Positions 1 through 7,249 of a DNA stretch of 34,464 nt are shown in pieces. The position numbers and the translations under genes were made by a program. The notes under the pieces are model-generated. The model was not told where the DNA came from and made no database searches. It was given only the letters and a program-made list of their open reading frames with translations. The stretch lies in IMG/VR virus record IMGVR_UViG_3300042382_000181, positions 1-34,464 of that record; one strand, given 5' to 3'. Position 1 is the first letter of the stretch; each line of letters begins with the position of its first letter. This stretch comes from a virus.

Positions 1-135
1 CTCGCCATGCTTGCACAGGCTGCGGCAGGTCTGGTCGATCTGCCAGAGCGTTTGCCTCGCCTCCATGCCCAGCCGAGCGGCATCGTACTCGGCCTGCTCG
101 TCGGGCAGCGTGTAGGTGAGCGTTGCGATGGGCAT
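1..135 (-). CDS. Small phage protein, partial copy cut by window edge
   Basis: This is the 5' part of the gene seen whole at 33948-34154, brought here by the end repeat. The start codon is the ATG read from base 135 leftward, and the 3' end is missing because the window starts inside the gene. On a circular genome it is the same gene and should not be counted twice. Confidence 0.8.
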   Translation of the reverse strand, partial: MPIATLTYTLPDEQAEYDAARLGMEARQTLWQIDQTCRSLCKHGE

Positions 136-225
136 GTATAGCGAAGTTACTACGGTTTATCGGCCACACTACACTCGCCGGGTGCACGGTGCGGCCGTAG
201 TGTAGCGATTTCCAGATTCCAGAAA

Positions 226-247
226 TTGATAGGTCGTGGCCTATCAA
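226..247 (-). terminator. Hairpin, possible weak terminator or operator
   Basis: A perfect inverted repeat has arms TTGATAGG and CCTATCAA around a 6-base loop. On the minus strand it is followed by TTTC. It lies downstream of the last gene of the early/lysis string, so a terminator is possible. The stem is AT-rich and the U-tract poor, and a protein-binding operator is equally plausible. Confidence 0.35.
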
Positions 248-273
248 AAGCCGCCCAAATCATATCAGCAAAC

Positions 274-293
274 GCATCATTTTTGATGCTTTT
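274..293. terminator. Hairpin with T-run, possible terminator
   Basis: Arms GCATCA (274-279) and TGATGC (284-289) flank a TTTT loop, and TTTT follows at 290-293 on the plus strand. The stem is only 6 bp. No plus-strand gene reads into it, so on the minus strand it would act only as a weak structure after the 458-772 gene. Confidence 0.3.
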
Positions 294-457
294 CGCATAC
301 GGATTCGGTAAGAAAACCTATGCACTTTTTCTTATGTGACGAGGTTTCCGACGCCGGATACTGCTCGGCGATACTAGGCCGGATACTGGTGCAAGAGCGT
401 CACGGCACGATCTAAGGTGAAGAGCGCACACCGCTACATAGTTGGAAGAGCGCAGCG

Positions 458-772
458 CTAGATCGCCGGGTCCGCTGGCAGCAGCGCCACCGCGTCGGCC
501 CAAGGGATCACCTCAACGCTCGCCCCTAGCACCTGTTGATCCGCAGCCGCCCACATGGCGTGCAGCAGCCCGCCCGGTTCGATCTCCGTGAGAACGTCAG
601 CCGAAAGCATCAGCCGCCCATCGGTCAGCAGGCGTGGCATCGGCACGCAGTTGGTGCTGCCGTGTTCCGCGTGGAGTTCCGCGAGCCTGCCAGCCAGTGC
701 GGGTGTGAAGACCAGGGCCAGAGCCTTGGCGTCGGCGTAGGAGATCGGGAGGGTGATGTCTGCGAGTGTCAT
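458..772 (-). CDS. Conserved-looking phage protein of unknown function
   Basis: A 104-aa protein without signal peptide or membrane segment. Its ATG overlaps the TAA stop of the upstream LamG protein gene by one base (TAATG), which implies translational coupling. It is rich in Ala and Leu and starts MTLADITLPISYADAKALAL, which looks like a small helical soluble protein. Its place right after the presumed surface/adhesion protein suggests a tail-fibre accessory or chaperone role, but no motif proves it. It is the last gene before the non-coding control region. Confidence 0.65.
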   Translation of the reverse strand: MTLADITLPISYADAKALALVFTPALAGRLAELHAEHGSTNCVPMPRLLTDGRLMLSADVLTEIEPGGLLHAMWAAADQQVLGASVEVIPWADAVALLPADPAI

Positions 773-2253
773 TAGATCGCCGCTCCGATGGCCGTAGACA
801 GGGCGGCAACGCGAGCGTCCAGAAGGGCAAGGTCTAATCCCTCGCCGATGGAGTAATAGGAAATCCGCGAGGCGGAGAACAAACCAGCAACGCCCGCAGA
901 ACTGTTGCGCGCAAACAGCAGGCTGTTGACTGCAAGAGGCGTTTGACTGGCGATTGACTGCGTAGCGCTCGCGCCGACGATTCTCGTTACAAACGAGGCG
1001 GATTCTGCACGAGAAACGCCAACGAAGCCAACCGTCGAAGCTGACGAAATACTTGCCGCCGTGCTGCTGCGACTCCGAAAATCAACATTGCTTGCTGAGC
1101 CCACAGCAATCTGCGTTGTTCCGTTCGCGACAGCGCCCGCCCCCATGAAAGCGCCAACCCCCCTCGCAGCACCAAAGTAAAACGACATGTGCATACTGTC
1201 TTGCGGGTCTGCGCTTCCGGTGCGGTTCGTGTCTAGGTATTTGCTCGTGCCGTTGCCTGCAAGCCCGAGTTTTCGGTCGTAGTCGCCGCTGACGAAAGGC
1301 CCGTTGTTGGTCGGTGCCGACCCCACAAGCGGCGTCAATGCACCAGAGAGCGTCCGAGCGCCCATGAGAAGGCAGGAGGATTTGATGGCAGTCCAGATGC
1401 CGTCAGCCTTGCAGCCTAGTACGAAGTCGTTGATCGCATTGCGAACGCCAGTTTCCATAGCCTGACCATCGGCCGCTTCGACGGCGGTTATGTAGGCATT
1501 TGCATCCGCGTCCGCGAACGATGGCGGCGAGTAAAGCGTCACTCCCCACTTCGCCGCGAGGTATCTCTCCACCCGCGAAATCTCGTCTGCCGATAGTACG
1601 CGGTTGTAGATCAAATGCTCGCAGATTTTGCCGTCCATTGGCAGCGACAATACCCCGCCGATGTTTCTGGTTCCAAGCCAGACGCCGTTGACGTTCGTTC
1701 CTGTCGTCGTTGTCGTTCCGCCAAACCCAGCACCGTCCAGCCTGCCAGCAACAGCAGCCCCAGAAAACGTGTGTACAGAAATGCGAGGGTTGGCAGTCCG
1801 GCTACCGCCCGAAAAGCCAGCGTTGAATCCGCTGGCAATCGACTGCGAACGGTACTCACCAAGCGAACTGAAAATGAGGCTAGAGGATCGGACGGTAGCG
1901 CCCGATCCAGACTGCACGCCGTAGACTGATTGCCCTGCGGCAGTGTCGATGATGTGGACGTTGAACACCGTGCCGGGAGTGACTTCGGTTGTGTTGTTGA
2001 GGTTGTCGTTTGACCCGTCAAAGTCGATGGCCTGCCGCCCGTTGACGGTGGCGGTTCCGGGTCGGTTCGCCTCCGTAGACTGCGAGAGGTTGATGCCGTT
2101 GCCGGAAAGGTCATTCCACTGCGACACGAAGCCGCCGGTCAGCGTCACCGAAGAGGTCACGCTGGCGTCATACCACGCCGAAAGGCCGCTGAGAGTGCGG
2201 GGATTGAACCCGCTCGGCGCTCGCGGCCTCAATAAACGGGCTGACATGGGCAT
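772..2253 (-). CDS. LamG/concanavalin-like domain protein, candidate tail fibre or adhesin
   Basis: A 493-aa protein. The N-terminal section reads FNPRTLSGLSAWYDAS, then a WNDLSGNG stretch and a block near residues 50-250 ending LIYNRVLSADEI and YLAAKWGV. This is the usual layout of LamG/concanavalin-A-like jelly-roll domains that bind carbohydrate. The second half looks like a second, diverged beta-rich domain that begins after the first and ends GLDLALLDARVAAL. No catalytic motif is visible. I chose the ATG at 2253; longer upstream frames overlap the preceding gene and look like out-of-frame readings. No strong ribosome site is visible. The likely role is host-surface recognition, either as a receptor-binding tail protein or a secreted adhesin. 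Confidence 0.75.
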   Translation of the reverse strand: MPMSARLLRPRAPSGFNPRTLSGLSAWYDASVTSSVTLTGGFVSQWNDLSGNGINLSQSTEANRPGTATVNGRQAIDFDGSNDNLNNTTEVTPGTVFNVHIIDTAAGQSVYGVQSGSGATVRSSSLIFSSLGEYRSQSIASGFNAGFSGGSRTANPRISVHTFSGAAVAGRLDGAGFGGTTTTTGTNVNGVWLGTRNIGGVLSLPMDGKICEHLIYNRVLSADEISRVERYLAAKWGVTLYSPPSFADADANAYITAVEAADGQAMETGVRNAINDFVLGCKADGIWTAIKSSCLLMGARTLSGALTPLVGSAPTNNGPFVSGDYDRKLGLAGNGTSKYLDTNRTGSADPQDSMHMSFYFGAARGVGAFMGAGAVANGTTQIAVGSASNVDFRSRSSTAASISSASTVGFVGVSRAESASFVTRIVGASATQSIASQTPLAVNSLLFARNSSAGVAGLFSASRISYYSIGEGLDLALLDARVAALSTAIGAAI

Positions 2254-2285
2254 GGGTAGTGCGCTCTTGGAGGTGATATAGCGTC

Positions 2286-2546
2286 TTAGTTCTGCCGGTC
2301 GGTTTCCGGCATCACCGTGGCGGCAGACTTGGGTTGTAACGCATAGAGCAAGCGGGTCTGCTCGCGGATCGCACCGCTGATCTCCCGCTGAGTCTCGCCC
2401 AACTGGCTGACGAACTCCTGATGGGCCGACACGAGCGGTAGCAAAACGTCCTGGCGAAGCACCCAGCCGAACGCAATCGCCACCAAAGTGGGAAATCCCC
2501 ACCGCTCGATGATGGCAAACATTGTGGTCTTCGTTTCGTCTGTCAT
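2286..2546 (-). CDS. Small membrane protein with C-terminal coiled coil, holin-like
   Basis: An 86-aa protein. A hydrophobic segment at about residues 12-30 (IIERWGFPTLVAIAFGWVL) is followed by a charged helical tail (QLGETQREISGAIREQTRLL) that looks like a coiled coil. The ATG overlaps the stop of the preceding membrane-protein gene by four bases. A single membrane helix with a cytoplasmic coiled coil fits holin or spanin-like lysis proteins such as XhlA-type accessory holins, but no family signature is certain. It sits within a lysis-like cassette. Confidence 0.6.
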   Translation of the reverse strand: MTDETKTTMFAIIERWGFPTLVAIAFGWVLRQDVLLPLVSAHQEFVSQLGETQREISGAIREQTRLLYALQPKSAATVMPETDRQN

Positions 2547-2887
2547 CTTTTCCGCATCTCCGTTTGCCAGCCTAAGAGTTGGATTCGATTACTGGCAGAT
2601 TCCAGCCACCACCGCAGCACTGCCTTGACGATCTCCTGAATCAGCACACCCAGCACCAGCGTCAGAATGATTCCCATCTGGTAGTTCTGCCGTTCGCTCC
2701 GCTCGATGCTGCGGGCAATCTCGTCCGTGACTACGGCGTACTGCTCGGGCCTGGTCTGGCTCATGGCGACGTGGGGCCACTTGCGAACCACGCGGTTTGC
2801 CAGCCTCGACACCAGGGCTTTCCCGGCCATGTGCCGCCTGGCCGAGAGCTTTGACCACACGTAGGCGTCGAGGTCTTCGAGGCTCAT
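2543..2887 (-). CDS. Small membrane protein, candidate holin or lysis accessory
   Basis: A 114-aa protein with one clear hydrophobic helix near residues 72-90 (MGIILTLVLGVLIQEIVKAV) between a basic N-terminal part and a short basic tail. The start MSLEDLDAYV at 2887 overlaps the upstream stop by four bases (ATGA). A longer frame upstream would lie inside the zinc-finger gene and was not used. Its position next to another one-helix membrane protein and an exported cysteine peptidase suggests a lysis role. That is an inference from context. Confidence 0.65.
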   Translation of the reverse strand: MSLEDLDAYVWSKLSARRHMAGKALVSRLANRVVRKWPHVAMSQTRPEQYAVVTDEIARSIERSERQNYQMGIILTLVLGVLIQEIVKAVLRWWLESASNRIQLLGWQTEMRKR

Positions 2888-3162
2888 AGTGGGCACCTCC
2901 CGTTGGCACAGGCAGCCTTGGGTTTCTTGCCGGTGCCTTTGCAGATGGGGCACGTCATCACAATGCGGCCGTCGCCCACCTTGCCCGTGCCGTTGCAGTT
3001 GTCGCAGGCATCGCTTACCGGCTTGGCTGGCCCGGCCTGCTGAAAGACCAGCATGCGGGCCGTTTCGCAGGCGAGATCCGCAGACAGGGAAGCATCCCTG
3101 GGCACGCTCTGCATCGACGCAGCCAGGACGAACGCCCCGGCAACAATGCTGGCGGTTTTCAT
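2884..3162 (-). CDS. Exported protein with DnaJ-type zinc-finger repeats
   Basis: A 92-aa protein. Residues 1-21 (MKTASIVAGAFVLAASMQSV) look like a Sec signal peptide. The C-terminal half carries two CxxCxGxG units, CDNCNGTG (53-60) and CPICKGTG (71-78), the hallmark of the DnaJ central zinc domain, followed by two more Cys. There is no J domain. The ATG at 3162 overlaps the stop of the peptidase gene by four bases. Outside the cytoplasm such Cys pairs could bind zinc or form disulfides. A folding aid or an envelope-targeted lysis factor are both possible, and the function is unknown. Confidence 0.7.
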   Translation of the reverse strand: MKTASIVAGAFVLAASMQSVPRDASLSADLACETARMLVFQQAGPAKPVSDACDNCNGTGKVGDGRIVMTCPICKGTGKKPKAACANGRCPL

Positions 3163-4073
3163 ATCACGCCTCCCAGCCAATCGGGCAGCCGACGCGGGGC
3201 GAAGCCTTCATACCCAGCGACTGCGAACGAGTCGCGGCCAGACAGCATCCGGTCGCACACGTCGGCATCTACCCAGAAGGAACATTCCTTGAACCGCTCG
3301 GGCATCGTCTCGGGGTAGTGCTTCCCAGAGTTGGACGCACCCCAGCTGTTCACGCAGAGCAGACCGGGCCGCGATCCGTACCGCACGCCTGCGAACATCA
3401 TGCAGTGTGCCCAGGAGCCAGCCGCCCGGCAGAACCCGTCAGCGTCTCGCGTCATGCCGAAGCCCTGCCCAGAGCAGACCGCCACGGGGTAGCCGTTCTG
3501 GATCGCCAGCCCGGCTTCCTTGAACGATGTCGCCAGCGTGGTTGTCGCCACCCGATGCTTCACGGCGAACGGTTCGAGTTCGTTGGGAACGCCCGTGTTT
3601 CCCCACGTCTTCTCCCGGTTGGCAGAGTATTCGCCAAACGTCTGGCCGCCGTAGTCCTGGCCGTAGTGCAGCGTACCGAACTGCGTAACGGCTTTGGCTG
3701 CCGCTCCGCCGTAGGAGCCATCGGACATACCAGCGGGCCGCCCGCCGCGAGCCTCGACGCGAGAGAAGGCATACACGCTGGCTTCGAGCACTCGCCCGCC
3801 GTAACTCTCCGACTCGCCACGCACCACGATGTCGCAGGCGGCGAGCATGTCGCATGACAAGGCCCAGCCCCAGCCGACACAGGAACCGATGCCCTGCGCC
3901 CCACGCTTCCAATCGGGAGCGACTGCGAACAGGGCTGGGTACAGCAGCGTCTCGCGTTGCTCGTCAGCCAGGCCGGGGCCAGCACTTGCCAGCGTCTGAA
4001 ACGGCAGTGACGCCACAAATCGCTCTGTGGCTTCGGGGTTGGGCGTGTAGCCCATCAGCGGCAGGAAGGCCAT
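3159..4073 (-). CDS. Papain-family (C1-like) cysteine peptidase
   Basis: A 304-aa protein with the papain-type catalytic layout in the right order. The oxyanion Gln lies in QGIGSCVGW (Q60) with the nucleophile Cys65. The His is in SWAHCMMFAGV (H223). The Asn is in CVNSWG (N242), the classic Asn-Ser-Trp-Gly motif. The aligned order Q-C-H-N is strong evidence for a C1-type fold. No prodomain or clear signal peptide is seen; the N-terminus MAFLPLMGYTPNP is only mildly hydrophobic. Its neighbours are a lipoprotein-like gene and small membrane proteins. No muramidase, amidase or transglycosylase is recognisable in the window, so this peptidase may take the endolysin role or act on a protein cell envelope. 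Confidence 0.8.
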   Translation of the reverse strand: MAFLPLMGYTPNPEATERFVASLPFQTLASAGPGLADEQRETLLYPALFAVAPDWKRGAQGIGSCVGWGWALSCDMLAACDIVVRGESESYGGRVLEASVYAFSRVEARGGRPAGMSDGSYGGAAAKAVTQFGTLHYGQDYGGQTFGEYSANREKTWGNTGVPNELEPFAVKHRVATTTLATSFKEAGLAIQNGYPVAVCSGQGFGMTRDADGFCRAAGSWAHCMMFAGVRYGSRPGLLCVNSWGASNSGKHYPETMPERFKECSFWVDADVCDRMLSGRDSFAVAGYEGFAPRRLPDWLGGVI

Positions 4074-4076
4074 CTC

Positions 4077-4556
4077 TCAGCCCCTCCCAGCGCCGCACCA
4101 CGCCAACGCATTGCACAGGTCGATATACGCCTGGCGAACCTCGGGCGTCACCGGCTTTACGTCGAGGCCGATCGTGTCCGCAAAGGCCCGCTCTACGGCT
4201 TCGCCCAGCCCGGCGTACTTGTCCTGCGGGTTCGCACCCAACCTGCGCCAGCCGATCCGCACGGCAATGATTTGGAACCCACGCAGGGCTCTGGTGTCGG
4301 TGAACACCGGCTGAGTGTCGGTCGCATCGCCACGCACCACAGCGGCAGACTTCGCCCACAACTGTGCCCACAGGATCCGGTCGATGGGGTTCGCCGTGGA
4401 CATGATCCGGTGAACGTCGGAAACTTTTGTCTTCATCGCCGCGTCAGGCTCTTCGATTGTGATTTCAGTGGGTGCGGATTTCTGGCAACTCTCGACGCCG
4501 AATAGCGCGAAGCATCCAAGGCAAAACGCTACGAGTAGCCGAGTGGTCTGGTTCAT
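4077..4556 (-). CDS. Putative lipoprotein of unknown function
   Basis: A 159-aa protein. The first 24 residues have a short polar start, a hydrophobic stretch (LLVAFCLGCFALFG) and then VESCQ, a loose lipobox with Cys24 as possible lipid site. The mature part contains DAAMKTKVSDVHRIM and a Trp-rich helical middle and has no motif I recognise. The ATG at 4556 overlaps the stop of the preceding membrane-protein gene by four bases. Its context between a membrane protein and a peptidase suggests an envelope role in lysis, perhaps comparable to an outer spanin, but this is unproven. Confidence 0.65.
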   Translation of the reverse strand: MNQTTRLLVAFCLGCFALFGVESCQKSAPTEITIEEPDAAMKTKVSDVHRIMSTANPIDRILWAQLWAKSAAVVRGDATDTQPVFTDTRALRGFQIIAVRIGWRRLGANPQDKYAGLGEAVERAFADTIGLDVKPVTPEVRQAYIDLCNALAWCGAGRG

Positions 4557-4837
4557 TTCTTCGCCTTCGAGGTGCCGCCAAGCATCACGTCGATCAGCTG
4601 CTGGCACAGGGCAACGCCTTCAGTGCAGCCTGACGCCTTCAGCCGCGCCGCCAGGTCTAGCACCGTGTGCATGTCCTTCTCTGTCACTGCGGCTTTTTCA
4701 GTTGGGCTTTCCACTGCACGCGCTGACCACGCGGCTTTGGCTTTTTGGACCAGAGCGGCCACGGCCGGAGCAGCGATGAAAGCAGCCGCGCCAACGGCAG
4801 CGAAGACACGAACCCATGCTGACACGTCATAGGTCAT
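4553..4837 (-). CDS. Small membrane protein of lysis-like cassette
   Basis: A 94-aa protein with a hydrophobic Ala-rich helix near residues 10-32 (FAAVGAAAFIAAPAVAALVQ) followed by a charged helical tail ending in Lys residues. The start MTYDVSAW at 4837 shares a four-base ATGA overlap with the upstream gene. It could be a holin of the one-helix type or an anchor for a neighbouring protein. No family motif is visible. Confidence 0.65.
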   Translation of the reverse strand: MTYDVSAWVRVFAAVGAAAFIAAPAVAALVQKAKAAWSARAVESPTEKAAVTEKDMHTVLDLAARLKASGCTEGVALCQQLIDVMLGGTSKAKK

Positions 4838-5133
4838 CGCACCTCCTCGACCTTCAGCAATGCCCACCGCACAAGGGCTTCACCCTCTTTGGTCTTGAGC
4901 AAGTTGCCGACGTGCTGCACCAGTTCGTCGTCGAGCGGGCTTGATGTCTTGGACGCCAGCCACTCGCAGGCGTCAGCGATGACGAGCGAACGCTTGAACG
5001 TGTCGGGCTCGTTTACCAGGCGTTGACCGTAGCCGATCAGCGGTGCCCATTGCTGGAGCAACGCCAACTGCTGCCAGATCGAAAGACCTTCGCCGTACTT
5101 CTGGGCTTCGTCGGGCGTCATCTCATAGGTCAT
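4834..5133 (-). CDS. Hypothetical helical protein
   Basis: A 99-aa soluble, helix-rich protein beginning MTYEMTPDEAQKYGEGLSIW. It has no membrane segment and no recognised motif. Start and stop both overlap neighbours by four bases, which marks it as a real member of the operon. It stands between an acidic unknown protein and a membrane protein. No function can be assigned. Confidence 0.65.
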   Translation of the reverse strand: MTYEMTPDEAQKYGEGLSIWQQLALLQQWAPLIGYGQRLVNEPDTFKRSLVIADACEWLASKTSSPLDDELVQHVGNLLKTKEGEALVRWALLKVEEVR

Positions 5134-5411
5134 TTGGCATCTCCAGTGTGTTCCCCTGAGTCTGCCCCGCCTTCGTCGCCCTCTTGCAGTTCGTCCCCGT
5201 TCACAGTCTCGTTGCAGTAGTCGTAAAAGAAATCGAAACAGTCGCGGGTTTCGTGGCGAACGTCCTTCACTTCCAGCCGAAAAGGGAATTTGAAATGGTC
5301 GCTGTCCTTTACCGTGCCGTCACCTTCGCAGAGGTAGATGCTCATGTACTTCTGGGAAAAATCTATGACGATCTTTCCAAGCGTCTGGCTGCCGTACTGG
5401 TCGCCCATCAC
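5130..5411 (-). CDS. Hypothetical acidic protein
   Basis: A 93-aa protein starting MMGDQYGSQTLGKIVIDFSQ, with a mixed alpha/beta N-terminal part and a strongly acidic, Gly-rich tail (DELQEGDEGGADSGEH). Such acidic tails are common in DNA-mimic or DNA-binding-partner proteins, but nothing here proves that. Four-base overlaps link it to both neighbours. No family is recognised. Confidence 0.6.
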   Translation of the reverse strand: MMGDQYGSQTLGKIVIDFSQKYMSIYLCEGDGTVKDSDHFKFPFRLEVKDVRHETRDCFDFFYDYCNETVNGDELQEGDEGGADSGEHTGDAK

Positions 5412-5752
5412 TCGCCCTCCCCAAAGGTCCGCAGGTCAGGCGGCAGTTCAACTTCACGCACCTCGTAAGACACGGGCTTCGTCACCTGTCGCTCATGCCG
5501 GGTGTGTGCGTCCCAACGAGCTTGGATCTCCCGGCACGCCTGGGCGATCTCGCGGGGCGTCGGGTCACGCTGCCTGATCGGCTTGAACCGCAGGCGGCGA
5601 TCGTTCCGCAGCGGCAGCTGCCACACGTCGCGCAGGCGAATCGTCTGATCTTTCGTGATCGAATACCGCTGGCACAATGCCGAGATCGGCATATGCGTAC
5701 ACCAATCGGCGCGGAACGCCGTGATGCTAATCGTCGCTGTGTTGCCCGCCAT
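5408..5752 (-). CDS. HTH DNA-binding protein, paralogue of the 7797-8042 product
   Basis: A 114-aa protein. Residues about 10-45 (ITAFRADWCTHMPISALCQR then YSITKDQTIRLRD) fit a helix-turn-helix of the resolvase/homeodomain-like kind. The linker DPTPREIAQACREIQARW matches the DPTPDEIAERAAAIKAKN segment of the 81-aa gene at 7797-8042 in both sequence and position after the HTH, so the two are probably paralogues. It overlaps the end of the upstream glycosyltransferase gene by 26 bases. Role inferred: a phage transcription regulator of middle or late genes. Confidence 0.6.
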   Translation of the reverse strand: MAGNTATISITAFRADWCTHMPISALCQRYSITKDQTIRLRDVWQLPLRNDRRLRFKPIRQRDPTPREIAQACREIQARWDAHTRHERQVTKPVSYEVREVELPPDLRTFGEGE

Positions 5753-6626
5753 CCGTGGCCTCCGGCATCCAGTGCATGACAGTCCGCATGGCAGGGTCTA
5801 GGTACATCCGCATCTTCGTCCGCTCTGTCATCGTCCGCGTGAATGGGACGTGCTCGCAGTCGCTGCCGTCGTAGGTGCCCTTCAGGTAGGCGTAGGTGTC
5901 GTAGATCGCCATGCCGCCGAAGGCGCTTGCCACCGGCACCGGCGGCGAACCGACAGGCGGCAGCCATTGGTGTTTCCAACCGCCAAGGCCCGCCGTGTAG
6001 TCGTCGAAGGATGAGTTCAACCGCAAGGCCCAGGCGTCGTAATGCACCCAGCCTTTCCCGAGACGTGGCTTCTGGTCCTCACCCATCTGCATCTGCGGGT
6101 GTTCGATCAGCGACACGCTCGCCATGCCTGCCGCGTCTGGCGTCGAGTGCATCCGCCCGATGCCGTGCAGGAAGCCCGAGTGCGACCAACCGCCCCAGGC
6201 GTCGAAGTCAATCGCCACCACGTAGTCGGCATCAGACGCATGTTCACGGACCCACCGCTGACACGCAGTGCGGTACTCGGCAAGCGCCTCCGTGCGGCGG
6301 CCTGCGAACTCGCTGGTGAATTGCTGCCGGTCGAGGCGCTGGCTTAGGAACGTGGCCTGTGGGTAGTGCCTACAGAAATCGATCAGCACCTGGTCGGTGT
6401 CGTCGGTGTTGTCGTTGGTCTCGATGTGCAACCGCCACTCACGGCATTTCTCGGCAAGCCTCTCCAGCCGTCCAAGGTTCGCCTGTAAGTGCAGTGCACA
6501 GTTTCGGGCCAGCCCTACGAACACCACGCTGGCGTCGGAAAACTCCTGTTCTCCAATCTCGACGTGCCGCAGGTAGTCGGCGGCGAACGGCTCCAGCGGA
6601 TAGATCAAGTGCTCTGGCACGTTCAT
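5727..6626 (-). CDS. Glycosyltransferase-like protein (GT-A fold)
   Basis: A 299-aa protein. The N-terminal half has a GT-A/Rossmann-like opening (VVFVGLARNCALHL, residues 34-47), an acidic ETNDNTDDT stretch (69-77) and a metal-binding DxD-like motif in VVAIDFDAWGG (D140, D142). The later part has WHxW and SAFGGMAIY segments that fit acceptor-site loops. It resembles the bacterial/phage relatives of CAP59-type and family-2 glycosyltransferases, with the exact family uncertain. The ATG at 6626 overlaps the stop of the next upstream glycosyltransferase by four bases, so the two are co-translated. The target could be modified DNA, capsid or host surface glycan; none is proven. Confidence 0.7.
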   Translation of the reverse strand: MNVPEHLIYPLEPFAADYLRHVEIGEQEFSDASVVFVGLARNCALHLQANLGRLERLAEKCREWRLHIETNDNTDDTDQVLIDFCRHYPQATFLSQRLDRQQFTSEFAGRRTEALAEYRTACQRWVREHASDADYVVAIDFDAWGGWSHSGFLHGIGRMHSTPDAAGMASVSLIEHPQMQMGEDQKPRLGKGWVHYDAWALRLNSSFDDYTAGLGGWKHQWLPPVGSPPVPVASAFGGMAIYDTYAYLKGTYDGSDCEHVPFTRTMTERTKMRMYLDPAMRTVMHWMPEATDGGQHSDD

Positions 6627-7249
6627 CGCTGCACCTCGCCAAGGGCGTTGGAGAGCCAGCGGAGCTTCTCTTCGTGCGGGAACACGCCGCATGGGTGGTA
6701 GACCAAATCACCGGCCTGCCAATGCCCGCCGATTTCGTCGTGTGCGTTGGCTGGGCGATTCCACACGCAGGAGTTGAACGAGCGAAGCGGGGCAACAGTC
6801 AGCACGTCGCCGAGTGCGTCAGCGTTGGTGCTTAGGAACGTCTGCCACTGGCACGGCAGCGAACGCCACTGCTCTTGCGTTTCGGAAATGTGATTCGCCA
6901 GCCACCTCGAATGGAACGTGTTGCGCCACACCATCGAACCGCAGTTGATGCGGTTCCAGGGAAGGATGCCCTCTTCGCACACGGTGACGTTTGGCCCGAG
7001 ACACGCCAGAGACTCGATCGGCACTGCCATGTTCGTCAGGATCGTGTCGGCGTCGAGCGTCCAGATCAGATCGAAGCGGTCGAGGTAGTGGCAGAGAAGA
7101 TCGGTGCGGACCACCGCCGTTTCGTATGGCTGATTGTCTGCCACCAGCGAGTACCCATGCCGCAAGCAATATTCGAGCTTGTTGGGCATCGTCAGCGCGG
7201 CAACGTCGCGGATGTTTGCCGACACGCTGGTGATGATTGCAACGCTCAC
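6623..7249 (-). CDS. Glycosyltransferase, GT34/MNN10-like
   Basis: A 208-aa protein with a DxD motif in DLIWTLDADTILTN (D66, D68), then NCGSMVWRN (102-110), and a closing HPCGVFPHEEKLRWL with conserved-looking His. This order fits the galactosyl/mannosyltransferase GMA12/MNN10 group of GT-A enzymes, which use a nucleotide sugar with a divalent metal. The gene starts with GTG at 7249 in a GTGA overlap with the RusA stop and ends in an ATGA overlap with the second glycosyltransferase. With its partner it may decorate phage DNA or a structural protein. Confidence 0.75.
   Translation of the reverse strand: MSVAIITSVSANIRDVAALTMPNKLEYCLRHGYSLVADNQPYETAVVRTDLLCHYLDRFDLIWTLDADTILTNMAVPIESLACLGPNVTVCEEGILPWNRINCGSMVWRNTFHSRWLANHISETQEQWRSLPCQWQTFLSTNADALGDVLTVAPLRSFNSCVWNRPANAHDEIGGHWQAGDLVYHPCGVFPHEEKLRWLSNALGEVQR

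Larger units (their letters stand above)
1..445. repeat. Direct terminal repeat, left copy
   Basis: Bases 1-445 are identical, read by eye, to 34020-34464 at the other end of the window. The repeat contains most of one small gene (complement, to base 135) and most of the following non-coding region. Either the phage genome is circular or circularly permuted and the assembler overran the join, or these are true direct terminal repeats of the virion DNA. The sequence alone cannot separate these options. The unique genome length would be 34,019 bp. Confidence 0.95.
136..457. other. Non-coding control region rich in inverted repeats
   Basis: This is the longest gene-free stretch. It lies after the last gene of the early/lysis string (stop at 458) and before the first late gene (start at 135, equal to 34154). 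It holds an inverted repeat with arms ACACTAC (166-172) and GTAGTGT (197-203), two hairpins listed separately, a pair of GCCGGATACTG direct repeats (353-363, 378-388) and a pair of GAAGAGCGCA repeats (419-428, 445-454). No credible ORF is present. By position it should hold the end of the early transcript and the late promoter. Since the terminase genes follow a few small genes downstream, it may also hold the packaging start site. These roles are inferred. Confidence 0.6.

Noticed and set aside
318-503. 61-aa minus ORF at the left end
   Set aside because: It starts inside the 458-772 gene in another frame and runs over non-coding repeats, with no ribosome site.
2254-2502. N-terminal extension of the LamG protein frame
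   Set aside because: It reads through the 2286-2546 membrane-protein gene in another frame, with shadow-like composition. The LamG domain starts well after 2253.
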